Positions 1 through 10,556 of a DNA stretch of 64,000 bases are shown one piece after another (the first letter of the stretch is position 1; every line of letters begins with the position of its first letter). The notes under the pieces are model-generated. The model did not search any database and was not told where the DNA came from. It saw nothing but the letters and a program-made list of their open reading frames with translations. Both the position numbers and the translations under genes were made by a program. The DNA is taken from the NCBI GenBank assembly GCA_021778415.1, contig JAJYCL010000001.1:124001-188000 (forward strand), given 5' to 3'. This stretch comes from a bacterium. GTDB taxonomy: Bacteria > Vulcanimicrobiota > Vulcanimicrobiia > Vulcanimicrobiales > Vulcanimicrobiaceae.

Positions 1-1
1 T

Positions 2-562
2 GCTTTCGTTGCCGGGCTTCAAGCCGATCTCGGCAAACGTTTTGCCACGATCGCCGAGGCAGAAAAAGCCGGCTACTTCCGGTATACCAACGAAGACAAC
101 ACGGGTTCGATCAGCTACGCAAATCTTTCATGGACGAGCGCGGATCCGGCGCATCCGAGCCAATTGTGGTATGACGTCCACGGGAATTTTCTCGGCGCCG
201 ATTTCTCGGTTCCGTTCGTGAAGGGCAAACGACCGACGCTTTGGGGCGTCAATCCGGCGCGTTGGATGCACTTCGGCGAGCATTTGCATTACATACTGCG
301 CGGTGCCGATGGCAAAGATATCTACCACGGCACATCGCTGAAAAAATTCGTTGCGGCAGGCGGTAGCGCCACCGCACCGGCGGCAACGACGCTCGTCTCG
401 ATGGGCCTTGCGAAAAGCGCATCGGACGTCGTTCGCGTCTTTGTCTTTCCGAATATTTGGGACTTGGTGGTTTGGGTCAAGCCGAATCCGTCAGGCGCGT
501 TTGCCGACATGAATCCGCTCGTCAAGCCGAGTAAAGGCGCCGGGATGGACGACGGAATGTAA
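2..562 (+). CDS. Unknown protein, C-terminal part (5' end outside window)
   Basis: An open frame runs from the window edge to a TAA at 560-562 and encodes at least 186 residues; no start is visible, so the gene begins upstream. The frame is convincing because it stays open from base 2 and reads through the first internal Met without a ribosome-binding site. The product is rich in aromatic residues (several Trp and Tyr) with a Pro/Lys/Gly-rich tail ending GMDDGM. I do not recognise a family. It converges on rpoD with 9 bp between the stop codons. Function unknown. Confidence 0.6.
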   Translation, partial: AFVAGLQADLGKRFATIAEAEKAGYFRYTNEDNTGSISYANLSWTSADPAHPSQLWYDVHGNFLGADFSVPFVKGKRPTLWGVNPARWMHFGEHLHYILRGADGKDIYHGTSLKKFVAAGGSATAPAATTLVSMGLAKSASDVVRVFVFPNIWDLVVWVKPNPSGAFADMNPLVKPSKGAGMDDGM

Positions 563-571
563 CCTCCGTCG

Positions 572-1765
<1,194 letters not shown>

Positions 1766-1785
1766 CAGTGTTCGCTCACCTCCTT

Positions 1786-3570
1786 TCAACCTTTTAACCG
1801 CGCGACGAGTTCGGAGAACTCCTCGCGTATTTCCTGTGGGACGGGCTGCCCCGCTCCCACAAAACCATCAATTCGCTCTGAGAGTTCACGATACCGCCGC
1901 TCGTAACCCTCACGCTCTAACCACCCGACGATCCGTTCGAGATGCGCAACCCGATCGTCTCTCGATCCATACCTCACTCGCGAACTTCTGTCTCGGCGCA
2001 AGAGCGACGTCACAATTTCTCGAACGTCGGGTTCCTGTGCAAAGAGTGCGAGCACATCGGCACTTTCGATCAGCCGATCACCCGCACTACAAAGTCGCGC
2101 GTAGATGTACGCATAACGTTCCGACGAAAAACGGTCGCCCGGAATCCGCTCTGCAAAACGCGCCGCAAGCGGCGGGTCTTCCAAAACGATGGTCAGGACT
2201 TCTCGTTCGAAGGAAAGCGCTTCGACCGCTACTGGCGTATGCCGGCTCGGCGTCGATTCGGCGCGCGGTGCAAAATTCGTACTCGTTGCGAGGAATCGGC
2301 TATTCCGAAGGTCCTCTACGTTCACCTGCAGGCGCCCGGCAACATAGACACGCCAGCGATCCCATTCTTCTCTCGGAACATAGGTACGGATGACTTCCTC
2401 CGCCGAACGCGCGACGACCGCGCGCGAGGCGAAGCCATCGCGTAAGCGGTCCAATTCCGGTTCCAAGCGATACTCAAGCGCCGATTCCGCCCCGTCCAAT
2501 AGTGCCGCAAAGGCCGCAGCGCCGTTTTCCCGGACGAACGAATCGGGATCGGCACCTTCGGGAAGCCGAACGACGCGCACGCGCGACCCGCTGTGTTCGA
2601 TAATTGCGGCCGCCGTTTCAACGGCTTTGCGCGTGGCGTTGCGCCCGGCGCTGTCGCCATCAAAACACAGGAACACAGCATCGGCGAATTTGCGGAGTTC
2701 TGCTGCCTGATCGGCCGTAAATGCCGTTCCAAGAGATGCCACGGCTGTCGAGAACCCGGCTTGATGCAAGGCGATGCAATCTAAATATCCTTCGACAACG
2801 ATCACCATCCGCGATGTCGCCATCTCTCGTCGCGCAACATCCAGGCCAAACAATCGCTTTCCTTTGGTGTACACCGGAGTTGTCGAGGTATTGAGATACT
2901 TCGGTTCAACGTCGCCGAGTGCACGACCACCAAAGGCCAGAATTTCTCCGGTCGTCGAACGAGTCGGCACCATCAGGCGATCGCGGTACACATCGTACGG
3001 TGAATGTTGCCCGGGTTTGAGCAAGCCTGCAGCGATGGCAATCGATTCCTCAATACCGGCCGATTTGAGTTCGCGCGCCAACGAATCCCACGAATCGGGG
3101 GCGAACCCAATGCCAAAACGTTCTAAGATCGCGGGCTGTAATCCGCGATCCCGGCAATAATCGCGTGCCTTCGCTCCCTCCGGCGCAGCCAACATCCGCA
3201 CAAAGAATGCGGCAGCAATCGTATTCGCCTCGAAGATGGCTTCTCGCTCGCTGCGTGCGTGAGCGGCCTGCGGAGTCTCTTCCTCAAGCGTGACGCCGCT
3301 GCGTTTGGCAAGAAACCGAACCGCATCGGAAAAGGGTAACGATTCGATTCGCTTTGCAAATTCAATAACATCGCCGGCCGCACCGCAGCCAAAGCACTTA
3401 AAAAAGCCATCTTCAGGATGGACGTGAAACGATGGCGATTTTTCGGCATGAAACGGACAGAGCCCGACGAGATCACGTCCGCGCTTACGCAACTGCACAT
3501 ATTCGCCGATAAAGGTTCCAATATCGGTCCGGGCATGTAATTCCCGAATGGTGGCTTGATCAAATCGCAT
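1786..3570 (-). CDS. dnaG: DNA primase DnaG
   Basis: Primase makes the RNA primers for chromosome replication and works with the replicative helicase. The protein is about 594 residues. It opens with a CHC2 zinc domain (CPFH near residue 39 and CFGC near residue 60), followed by the Toprim catalytic core with [16 protein letters not shown] and the metal-binding DGD in [11 protein letters not shown], then a C-terminal helicase-interaction region. I chose the ATG at 3570 because the family starts near the [15 protein letters not shown] segment; a GTG/ATG-type extension to 3600 would add ten residues unlike the family and lacks a better ribosome-binding site. It is transcribed with rpoD and faces away from the HD-domain gene at 3653. 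Confidence 0.96.
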   Translation of the reverse strand: MRFDQATIRELHARTDIGTFIGEYVQLRKRGRDLVGLCPFHAEKSPSFHVHPEDGFFKCFGCGAAGDVIEFAKRIESLPFSDAVRFLAKRSGVTLEEETPQAAHARSEREAIFEANTIAAAFFVRMLAAPEGAKARDYCRDRGLQPAILERFGIGFAPDSWDSLARELKSAGIEESIAIAAGLLKPGQHSPYDVYRDRLMVPTRSTTGEILAFGGRALGDVEPKYLNTSTTPVYTKGKRLFGLDVARREMATSRMVIVVEGYLDCIALHQAGFSTAVASLGTAFTADQAAELRKFADAVFLCFDGDSAGRNATRKAVETAAAIIEHSGSRVRVVRLPEGADPDSFVRENGAAAFAALLDGAESALEYRLEPELDRLRDGFASRAVVARSAEEVIRTYVPREEWDRWRVYVAGRLQVNVEDLRNSRFLATSTNFAPRAESTPSRHTPVAVEALSFEREVLTIVLEDPPLAARFAERIPGDRFSSERYAYIYARLCSAGDRLIESADVLALFAQEPDVREIVTSLLRRDRSSRVRYGSRDDRVAHLERIVGWLEREGYERRYRELSERIDGFVGAGQPVPQEIREEFSELVARLKG

Positions 3571-3652
3571 GGGGGAGGCACCCTTTGTTCGCGTTCGCAT
3601 CCATGCTTCCCGCGCGGCGGAATTTTCCGAAGCGCGCCCGAAGAAGTCTCAC

Positions 3653-4867
3653 ATGAAGCGCATCTTCGATCCGGTGCATGGGTTCATCGAACTCTATCCG
3701 GCCGAAGCGCGCCTTTTGGATCTTCCGGCGATGCAGCGGCTCCGCCGTTTACGGCAGCTCGGACTGGCCTACCTCGCGTTCCCGGCGGCCGAACACTCGC
3801 GCTTCACGCACGCCGTAGGTGCGCTCGCCATGGGAACGCGCGTCTTCGATACGATCACCCGCGAAGATGCCGGAACGCTTTCCAGCCGCGGTGATGTCGC
3901 GTATCAGCGGCGCTTGGTTCGAGCCGCTCTGCTCCTCCACGATGTCGGGCATGGCCCGTTTTCGCACGCCTGCGAATCGGCTCTCGGTGTCCGCCATGAA
4001 TCGCGCACCGAGCGCATTCTTGCGATGCCGGACGTTCGCGACGGGCTCGACGCATGCGAGGTCGATGCCTCCGATGTCCTGGGCCTCATCTTAGGAAATT
4101 CACACTCCTATCCCGCGCTTCGCGAGATCGTCAGCGGCCCCAACCTCGATGCCGATCGCATGGATTATTTGCTTCGCGATGCCTATTTCACCGGCGTCGT
4201 CAGCGGTCGCTACGATGCCGACCAACTCGTCGCATCCATGCGCTTGATCGAGCGCGATGGATCCTCGGTCCTAGGCATCGATGTTCGCGGCGTCGTCTCG
4301 CTCGAATCGTTTATTCTCGCACGGTATATGATGTTTGCCTCGGTCTACTTCCATCATACGACGCGCATGTTCGAGCGCGTGCTCTATGAAGTACTCCATG
4401 AAATGTGGCCGAATCCCCACACGCTCGATCCGATCGACGAGTTTTTACGCTGGGATGATTTTCGCGTCATTGAGCACCTTCGCGACGCCCATAGCGATGC
4501 CGCGCGTGCGTTGCGGGATCGCCTGCGCATCTATGCATTGGCCGCCGAATTTAATGCTTCAAGCGACCTTGCGGATTTTGAAGCCTGCCAAGCGGCCCTC
4601 TGCGAGCGCTTCGGCGCAGAAAACGTTTGGGCCGACGAACAGTCCCAGGTACTTCATCGCCTACCCATGAGCGCCGACCACGGACCGACAGTATGGGTGA
4701 AAACTCGCAATCAAATTGTCGATGCTCGCGCCGTTTCCGATCTCATAGCCAAACTCACCGGAAAAGCCTACTGGCGCAAGCTCTTCGTCACCACAGCGCA
4801 TGTCGATGTCGCGCAAGCGCGCGAAGTGTGTGCAACGATCGTCGGCCGGCGTCACGCCGCAACATAA
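3653..4867 (+). CDS. HD-superfamily phosphohydrolase (SAMHD1/YwfO-like)
   Basis: A 404-residue HD-domain hydrolase of the large dGTPase/SAMHD1-like group, which typically acts on deoxynucleoside triphosphates or related nucleotides; the substrate here cannot be told. The family pattern is clear: an opening KRIFDPVHGFIEL, then QRLRRLRQLGLA, HSRFTHAVG (first His), the LLHDVGHGPFSHACE segment with the HD pair, and DADRMDYLLRDAYFTGV with the final metal-ligand Asp. The start at 3653 matches this N-terminus; the open frame extends 28 codons upstream into unlikely sequence. It is divergent from dnaG and sits 2 bp before the sulfotransferase gene, so it is probably the first gene of the 3.6-8.5 kb transcript. 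Confidence 0.88.
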   Translation: MKRIFDPVHGFIELYPAEARLLDLPAMQRLRRLRQLGLAYLAFPAAEHSRFTHAVGALAMGTRVFDTITREDAGTLSSRGDVAYQRRLVRAALLLHDVGHGPFSHACESALGVRHESRTERILAMPDVRDGLDACEVDASDVLGLILGNSHSYPALREIVSGPNLDADRMDYLLRDAYFTGVVSGRYDADQLVASMRLIERDGSSVLGIDVRGVVSLESFILARYMMFASVYFHHTTRMFERVLYEVLHEMWPNPHTLDPIDEFLRWDDFRVIEHLRDAHSDAARALRDRLRIYALAAEFNASSDLADFEACQAALCERFGAENVWADEQSQVLHRLPMSADHGPTVWVKTRNQIVDARAVSDLIAKLTGKAYWRKLFVTTAHVDVAQAREVCATIVGRRHAAT

Positions 4868-4869
4868 AC

Positions 4870-5847
4870 ATGCCGAAGCGGGTCGTGTTGCATATCGGAA
4901 CCCACAAAACGGGCACCAAAACGTTACAACTTTTTCTTCACGCAAATCGCGATCAATTGGCTCTCAATGGAGTGCTCATCCCCGAGTCGGGGCGCATTCG
5001 CGTCGACGCCTCGCACGCAACGCCGGGGCAACATCACATCGCAATCGACTTACAGTCACATGATACGAGCGAAGCGGTCAAACAACTCCTTGCAGAACTC
5101 ACCACCCTTGCACTGCCACTTGTTGTCGTCAGTTCCGAAGAATTTCACCCGTTGCATCGATTCCCTCAACGACTCGCATTTCTTCGCGATGCCTTCGCCG
5201 AGATCGGCTATGCGACGACGATCGTCATTTGGCTGCGACGGCAAGATACGTATGCCGAATCGCTCTATGTCGAGTACGCAAAAGGCGGCTTTATCGAGCC
5301 GTTTTCCACTTTCATCCGCAGTATTACCGATCTCGGCTACATTACAGCATCGGAAACGGCGCCGGTCATGGCATTTGCATACAGCACGCTCTTGATGCCA
5401 TTTCTGGATGTGTTTGGCCGCGAGAACGTCATGGTGAAGCCCTATCGGATGACGACCGACCCGCACGGACTGCCAAATGCATTTCTGCAGATCGTCTCGG
5501 CACTGCGCGGTGGCCTTGCGCTCACGAACCTTAGCAATCCGTCGCCTTTTGAGAACGCAAGCCTCACGTTCGGTCAGTTCATTGCCCATATTCTTCACGC
5601 TCGCGGCGAAAAGACACGAGAGGTTCTCATTCCTGGCGATCTGGTCGACCGTCGAATAGCCTTGCTAACCCACGACGAAGTATTGGCGCTTGCAACCCGG
5701 TTTCTCACCGATAACGAACGAATCCAGCGCGAATTTGGCTGCCGGATCGATCTTCCGACGGCCAGCGTAATCCCGGCAGCGAACGACCAACATTGGGATG
5801 ACGCAACGCGGAATCGACGGATTCTTGACGAACTCTTCGGATACTGA
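4870..5847 (+). CDS. PAPS-dependent sulfotransferase-like protein
   Basis: A 325-residue protein whose N-terminus HIGTHKTGTKTLQ (residues 8-20) fits the 5'-phosphosulfate-binding loop of P-loop sulfotransferases, which move a sulfuryl group from PAPS to a hydroxyl or amine. No signal peptide or membrane segment is visible, so it should act in the cytoplasm. The ATG at 4870 lies 2 bp after the HD gene stop and places the loop at the extreme N-terminus, as usual; the longer open frame is mostly antisense-like sequence inside the HD gene. Its stop overlaps the cysD start by one base (TGATG), and the next two genes make PAPS, which strongly supports the assignment. The acceptor is unknown; a lipid or surface glycan is the most natural guess. 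Confidence 0.82.
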   Translation: MPKRVVLHIGTHKTGTKTLQLFLHANRDQLALNGVLIPESGRIRVDASHATPGQHHIAIDLQSHDTSEAVKQLLAELTTLALPLVVVSSEEFHPLHRFPQRLAFLRDAFAEIGYATTIVIWLRRQDTYAESLYVEYAKGGFIEPFSTFIRSITDLGYITASETAPVMAFAYSTLLMPFLDVFGRENVMVKPYRMTTDPHGLPNAFLQIVSALRGGLALTNLSNPSPFENASLTFGQFIAHILHARGEKTREVLIPGDLVDRRIALLTHDEVLALATRFLTDNERIQREFGCRIDLPTASVIPAANDQHWDDATRNRRILDELFGY

Positions 5848-6659
5848 TGCTCGATTCTCTTGACGAAGCCGGACTCGACGAACTCGAGGCGCGCTCGATT
5901 GCCATCATACGTGAGGCGTATTTTACGATTTCGCCGTTGTGCGTACTCTGGTCGATGGGCAAAGATAGCACGGCTCTGCTCTGGTTAATTCGCAAAGCCT
6001 TTCTCGGAGATATTCCCTTCCCGGTGGTCTTGCTCGATACCGAGATGGAACTCGATGAAGTCTATACCTTTCGCGACGAGCTTGCGGCAGCTTGGCAACT
6101 CGATCTTCGTAATGAACTTTGCCCACCGGAATCCGAGACGGATGCGACGTTGCCACCCAATGCTCGGGCTGCAGCGCGTAAAACCCTCGGCTTGCGCCGC
6201 TTAATCGAACGCGAAGGCTTCCGCGGCATTTTTGCCGGCATTCGTCGCGACGAGCAAGCAACGCGCGCAAAAGAGCGCGTGTTTAGCCCACGCGGTGCCG
6301 ATGGAAGCTGGGACCTTCGTTCGCAGCCGCTCGAACTTCGTGATCTCTATCAAAGCTCGTTGCCTCACGGCGCGCATATGCGCATTCATCCGCTCCTGCA
6401 TTGGACCGAAATCGACGTGTGGAAGTATACCCAACGCGAGAAGATACCGTACGTACCGCTCTATCTTGCAACGAACGGCCTGCGTTACCGCTCGCTGGGA
6501 GAAAAAAACATCACCTCGCCGATTGCCTCGAATGCCGCATCGATCGAAGCGCTCATCGCCGAATTGCAAGCAACGAATGAGCCGGAACGAGCCGGACGCC
6601 TTATGGACCGCGAGAGCGAAGATTCATTCGAACGCCTACGCCGTAGCGGGTACATGTAA
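5847..6659 (+). CDS. cysD: Sulfate adenylyltransferase subunit 2 (CysD)
   Basis: CysD is the PP-loop subunit of ATP sulfurylase; with the GTPase CysN it makes adenosine 5'-phosphosulfate from ATP and sulfate. The 270-residue length is slightly below the usual 300. The PP-loop SMGKDSTALLWLIRKA is near residues 32-47, and the region GIRRDEQATRAKERVFSPR followed by RVHPLLHWTE-like residues (here MRIHPLLHWTEIDVWKY) is the family fingerprint. It overlaps the sulfotransferase stop by one base and precedes cysNC by 3 bp, so the subunits are co-translated. No PAPS reductase or sulfite reductase is adjacent, so the pathway here seems to feed sulfation, not cysteine synthesis. Confidence 0.95.
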   Translation: MLDSLDEAGLDELEARSIAIIREAYFTISPLCVLWSMGKDSTALLWLIRKAFLGDIPFPVVLLDTEMELDEVYTFRDELAAAWQLDLRNELCPPESETDATLPPNARAAARKTLGLRRLIEREGFRGIFAGIRRDEQATRAKERVFSPRGADGSWDLRSQPLELRDLYQSSLPHGAHMRIHPLLHWTEIDVWKYTQREKIPYVPLYLATNGLRYRSLGEKNITSPIASNAASIEALIAELQATNEPERAGRLMDRESEDSFERLRRSGYM

Positions 6660-6662
6660 GCG

Positions 6663-8495
6663 ATGCAACAGCCGCAACTGCGCGTCGTTCTCGCCGGCGA
6701 CGTTGACCACGGAAAATCGACGCTCATCGGGCGCCTCTTATATGAAACGGGCGCTCTCCCCGAGAGTCGGGTCCAAGAAATTTATGCAGCGTCGGAACGG
6801 CGCGGCGATATCGTCGAGTGGTCCTACGCCTTGGATGCGCTGCAGAGTGAACGCGACCAGGCCGTCACCATCGATACGACGCGCGTATGGTTGCGCACGC
6901 CAACTCGCGAGATTGTCTTGATCGATGCACCGGGGCACGAACAGTTTTTGCGCAATCTCGCCACGGGCGGCTCCGACGCCGATCTCGCGCTGATGGTCAT
7001 CGATGCAGCGCTCGGAGCCTCGGCGCAGACGCGAAGGCAATTACTGCTGCTCGATATGCTCGGCATTCGAAGCTGCATCGTGGCCGTCAACAAAATGGAC
7101 GCGATCGAGTATGACGCGGAGAGATTTCATGCCGTTCGAACAGAGATTACCGATGCGCTCGAACAGCTCGGCATCGAGGTCGTGCAGATCATCCCGATTG
7201 CAGCCCGGCTCGGTGCGAATCTCGCCCAATCCAGCCCGCAACTTTCCTGGTTTCAAGGGCCGACATTACTCGATGCTCTCATCCAGTATCATGCACAGGA
7301 TACGGCTATTCCTCAGGCCCGGCTCTACGTGCAAGGGTCGCTTCGACGCGACGATAAGCGCATGGTGCTCGGTCAAATAACGAGTGGAACCTTTCATGTT
7401 GGCGATCGCGTCACGATCGCACCGACACGCGAGCGCCTACGCATCGCGCAAATCTCGGCGTGGCCGCAAATGTCGCTATCGCAAGCCGACGCTCCGCATT
7501 CCGTTGAAGTCCTGTTCGAAGGGAACGCTTACGTCGATCGTGGCGATCTCGTCACCGACGCGGATCATCCGGTCCTCATCGGCCGTAATGTTCGCGTACG
7601 ACTTGCCTGGTTTGGTCAAGAAGCGCCGCAACTGCACGCCTCATATTCATTACGGATCGGCACGCGTACCACATCTGCTCGGATCACCGCCATTGAGCGC
7701 TCCATCGATCCGCTGACGTTTACGAACGGAGAAAACGAAGCGATCACCGGAGACATCGTTGAAGTCCGCATTCAAACCGGCATGCCGATTGCCATGGATT
7801 CGGGGAGCAACGCGCGCAACCTTAATCGCATTCGCCTTGATGCCGGCACGCAAGGCATCGCCGCCGGCGTCATCCTCGAAATGCTCCCCGACGGAACATC
7901 GGCGAAAAATATTTTCCCGACCCGAGGGGCGATCCCACTCGCCGCCCGCGAGGAACGAGTCGGGCATCGGGGAGTCGTACTTTGGATGACGGGTCTGCCC
8001 TCATCCGGGAAATCAACCATCGCCGATCGTGCCGCCAAAGCGCTCTTTGCACGCGGTCGCAATGTTTACGTCCTCGATGGCGATACCGTTCGAGGCGGTC
8101 TCTGCTCGGATCTTGATTTCTCCGCGAAGGGCCGAGCGGAAAATCTACGCCGCGTGAGCGAAGTCGCGAAATTATTTGCTGATGCCGGATTTATTACGCT
8201 TGTAGCCTTTATTTCGCCGTATCGTCGAGATCGCGATGCCGCTCGCGGGACGATCGGCGACCGGTTTTTTGAAGTCTACGTGAACGCCGATCTCGCAACG
8301 TGCGAATCGCGTGATCCTAAGGGCCTGTACGCACGGGCACGGCGCGGCGATCTCCCCGGGTTCACGGGAGTCGACGATCTCTATGAAATCCCATTGACGC
8401 CATCGATGGTCATCGACACCATGCATCGCGATATCGATGCGGCAGCGGTGGAATTCGTGGAGTTTATCGAACAGATTTCCCGGCCGAATTTGTAG
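6663..8495 (+). CDS. cysNC: Bifunctional CysN-CysC: ATP sulfurylase GTPase subunit fused to APS kinase
   Basis: A 610-residue fusion that completes APS synthesis and phosphorylates it to PAPS. The N-terminal GTPase has G1 GDVDHGKS at residues 12-19, G3 DAPGHEQF and G4 NKMD, followed by two EF-Tu-like beta-barrel domains. The C-terminal APS kinase begins near residue 435, with Walker A GLPSSGKST at 444-452, the substrate-binding RGGLCSDLDFS segment and the family FISPYRRDRD motif. It is the last gene of the sulfotransferase-cysD-cysNC unit and ends 2 bp from the convergent glycyl-tRNA synthetase stop. The fused form yields PAPS directly, the donor needed by the sulfotransferase two genes upstream. 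Confidence 0.96.
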   Translation: MQQPQLRVVLAGDVDHGKSTLIGRLLYETGALPESRVQEIYAASERRGDIVEWSYALDALQSERDQAVTIDTTRVWLRTPTREIVLIDAPGHEQFLRNLATGGSDADLALMVIDAALGASAQTRRQLLLLDMLGIRSCIVAVNKMDAIEYDAERFHAVRTEITDALEQLGIEVVQIIPIAARLGANLAQSSPQLSWFQGPTLLDALIQYHAQDTAIPQARLYVQGSLRRDDKRMVLGQITSGTFHVGDRVTIAPTRERLRIAQISAWPQMSLSQADAPHSVEVLFEGNAYVDRGDLVTDADHPVLIGRNVRVRLAWFGQEAPQLHASYSLRIGTRTTSARITAIERSIDPLTFTNGENEAITGDIVEVRIQTGMPIAMDSGSNARNLNRIRLDAGTQGIAAGVILEMLPDGTSAKNIFPTRGAIPLAAREERVGHRGVVLWMTGLPSSGKSTIADRAAKALFARGRNVYVLDGDTVRGGLCSDLDFSAKGRAENLRRVSEVAKLFADAGFITLVAFISPYRRDRDAARGTIGDRFFEVYVNADLATCESRDPKGLYARARRGDLPGFTGVDDLYEIPLTPSMVIDTMHRDIDAAAVEFVEFIEQISRPNL

Positions 8496-8497
8496 CT

Positions 8498-9838
8498 TTA
8501 CGCGATCCTTTCGCGCAGATAACTCGCGAGAGCATCGACGGCGACGCGCTCTTGAATCATCGTGTCGCGATTGCGGACCGTCACCTTGGCATCTTCAAGC
8601 GAATCGTAATCAAAGACGACGCAAAACGGCGTCCCAATCTCATCCTGACGACGATAGAGCTGGCCGATATTACCTTCATCATATTGCGTGCGGAAGGTCG
8701 GCCGTAACGCAGCTTCGATCGCACGCGCACGTTCGACGAGTTCGGGCTTATTGCGTGCCAGGGCGAAAACGCCGACTTGCACCGGTGCAATGTACGGATG
8801 GAAGTGCAGCACCGTGCGTTCCGACTGTTTACCACCGGCATCGGTGACCGTTTCTTTTTCGTAGGCATCGATAAGCATCGTTAGCGTGGTACGATCCATA
8901 CCGGCGGACGACTCAATGAGAATCGGCGTATAATGCGCTTTGGAGGCTTCATCGAAAAATCGCAGGTCTTTGCCCGACAACTTCATATGCGCATCGAGAT
9001 CGTAGGTGCCGCGATGGGCAATCGATTCTAATTCGCCCCAGCCCCAGGGGAAAAGATACTCGACATCGATGCCGGCCTTCGCGTAATGCGGCCGCTCTTG
9101 CGGGGTTAATTCATAGAACCGAAGTCGATCCCGCTTGACCCCATAACTTGCGTACCACGCCTTGCGACGTTCGACCCAGTCGTTAAAGCACGTCATATCG
9201 TTGCCGTCATCCGGGACGAAATATTCCAGCTCCGCCTGTTCGAATTCGCGAACGCGGAAGGTGAAATTGCCGGGAGTTATTTCATTGCGAAATGATTTTC
9301 CAATTTGGGCAATACCGAAGGGCGGCTTTTTGCGCGCCGTTTGGAAAACATTTTTGAAATTGACGAAAATGCCTTGTGCCGTCTCCGGGCGCAAATACGC
9401 AGCCGAGGCGGAATCTTCCATCGGTCCGAGATGCGTGGACATCATCAAATTAAAATTGCGGGGCTCGGTCAACGAATCTTTACTTCCGCAATCGGGGCAT
9501 TGCTCGGTATTTTTTAGGTGATCGACACGAAAACGGTGCTTGCAAATTTTGCAATCGACCATACGATCATGGAACTGCGCTTCGTGGCCGGACGCGCGCC
9601 AGGTGAGCGGGTGCATGATGATCGACGAATCAAAGCCGACCACGTCATCCCGCAATTCAACGGTATCGCGCCACCATGCGTTTTTCACATTGCGCTTGAG
9701 GATCGATCCGAGCGGACCGTAATCGTAGAATCCGCCGATGCCACCGTAAATCTCGCTGGACTGAAAAATGAATCCACGGCGCTTCGCTAGCGCCGTAATT
9801 TCGTCCATCGTTACCCGTTGTTCCGCTGTCGTCTCCAT
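8498..9838 (-). CDS. glyQS: Glycyl-tRNA synthetase, single-chain (alpha2) type
   Basis: A class II aminoacyl-tRNA synthetase that charges tRNA-Gly. The 446-residue product has the family N-terminus KRRGFIFQSSEIYGGIGGFYDYGPLG, a CKIC...CPDC zinc-like pair, motif 2 in FRNEITPGNFTFRVREFEQAE, and a C-terminal anticodon-binding domain that begins near PYIAPVQVGV. This is the eukaryote/archaea/Thermus-like dimer form, not the alpha2beta2 GlyQ+GlyS form. Start is either the ATG at 9838 or the ATG ten codons later (MDEITALAKR); neither has a strong ribosome-binding site. It is followed convergently by cysNC and preceded by a 189-bp spacer rich in inverted repeats. Confidence 0.96.
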   Translation of the reverse strand: METTAEQRVTMDEITALAKRRGFIFQSSEIYGGIGGFYDYGPLGSILKRNVKNAWWRDTVELRDDVVGFDSSIIMHPLTWRASGHEAQFHDRMVDCKICKHRFRVDHLKNTEQCPDCGSKDSLTEPRNFNLMMSTHLGPMEDSASAAYLRPETAQGIFVNFKNVFQTARKKPPFGIAQIGKSFRNEITPGNFTFRVREFEQAELEYFVPDDGNDMTCFNDWVERRKAWYASYGVKRDRLRFYELTPQERPHYAKAGIDVEYLFPWGWGELESIAHRGTYDLDAHMKLSGKDLRFFDEASKAHYTPILIESSAGMDRTTLTMLIDAYEKETVTDAGGKQSERTVLHFHPYIAPVQVGVFALARNKPELVERARAIEAALRPTFRTQYDEGNIGQLYRRQDEIGTPFCVVFDYDSLEDAKVTVRNRDTMIQERVAVDALASYLRERIA

Positions 9839-10027
9839 CGGTCTCTATCTTGGCGCGCCAAGCGCATCACCCCTTCGAATTGAGGTGAGGAATCACCCCT
9901 CTTCTTTCTAGCCACCATCATGGCTACGTCGCCCGTTCTGTGCGGCGGTCGATGTCTCGCCGGTTTCGGGGTAGGCGACGACAAGTAACGGCGCTTCGCG
10001 TCAAGGCCGACACGGTCGAAAGAAGAA
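9839..10027 (-). promoter_or_regulatory. Upstream region of glyQS with three inverted repeats
   Basis: No convincing gene is seen in this 189-bp spacer. It holds a perfect 14-bp palindrome CTTGGCGCGCCAAG at 9849-9862, just upstream of the glyQS start, an imperfect hairpin at 9882-9901 (GAGGTGA against TCACCCCTC), and a 6-bp stem with a 6-nt loop at 9909-9926 (TAGCCA / TGGCTA). I searched by eye for a T-box (AGGGTGGNACCGCG) and did not find one. The palindrome near the start could be an operator; this is inference. Confidence 0.35.
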
Positions 10028-10501
10028 CTACCTCCGAACGCAATGTTCTTTGACAACATAGGAGTGATCGGCGCTGGCAATAACCCAGTCAATGCTGTTC
10101 GAGGTGATCGGCACCAGCGAGACGGTGGCTCCATTATCGTTGCGAGTGGACATGAAATTCTTTCCGATAAATCCGGTAACCGTCTTCGTATAGACCCCGT
10201 CGGCCGTAAATTGATAGGCAACGAGTTTTTTCGCGTGCGCGTCGTATCCCCACATTTGCGTCTCCCAATCGTTCTTACTCCCGACATCGTACGAAAGCTC
10301 GGTCATCCAGAGCCCGTCTGAGGAAAACGAATACGTGGTACGTTGCACAAGGCCATTGGATTGCCCATCGTGGACCGTACAATTCCATGACCCGCGCATG
10401 AAGGCGAGCCGCTTCATCGTTGCCGACCCAGATTGATGCGCGTAAGCGACGCACGACAGCGGAAAAATTGCCAAGAGAAAGGCGATGAGTAATTTCCACA
10501 T
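10028..10501 (-). CDS. Exported small protein, DUF1579/lipocalin-like fold suspected
   Basis: A 157-residue protein with a clear Sec signal peptide (MWKLLIAFLLAIFPLSCVAYAHQ, cleavage near residue 22). The mature part starts with KRLAFMRGSWNCTVH and continues as alternating short strands rich in Trp, Tyr and Thr, a pattern like the small beta-barrel proteins grouped as DUF1579 or lipocalin-like. Ribosome-binding site AAAGGA lies 8 bp before the ATG. It is a stand-alone gene between the glyQS leader and a reductase gene on the same strand. Ligand and role are unknown; the fold suggestion is inference from sequence texture only. Confidence 0.7.
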   Translation of the reverse strand: MWKLLIAFLLAIFPLSCVAYAHQSGSATMKRLAFMRGSWNCTVHDGQSNGLVQRTTYSFSSDGLWMTELSYDVGSKNDWETQMWGYDAHAKKLVAYQFTADGVYTKTVTGFIGKNFMSTRNDNGATVSLVPITSNSIDWVIASADHSYVVKEHCVRR

Positions 10502-10556
10502 AGCTGATCCTTTTTGGAGTGATGTTCTTGGTGTCGATTGCCGACGGTTGAATGCG

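Noticed and set aside
9839-10027. A T-box riboswitch before glyQS
   Set aside because: No AGGGTGGNACCGCG box; only palindromes.
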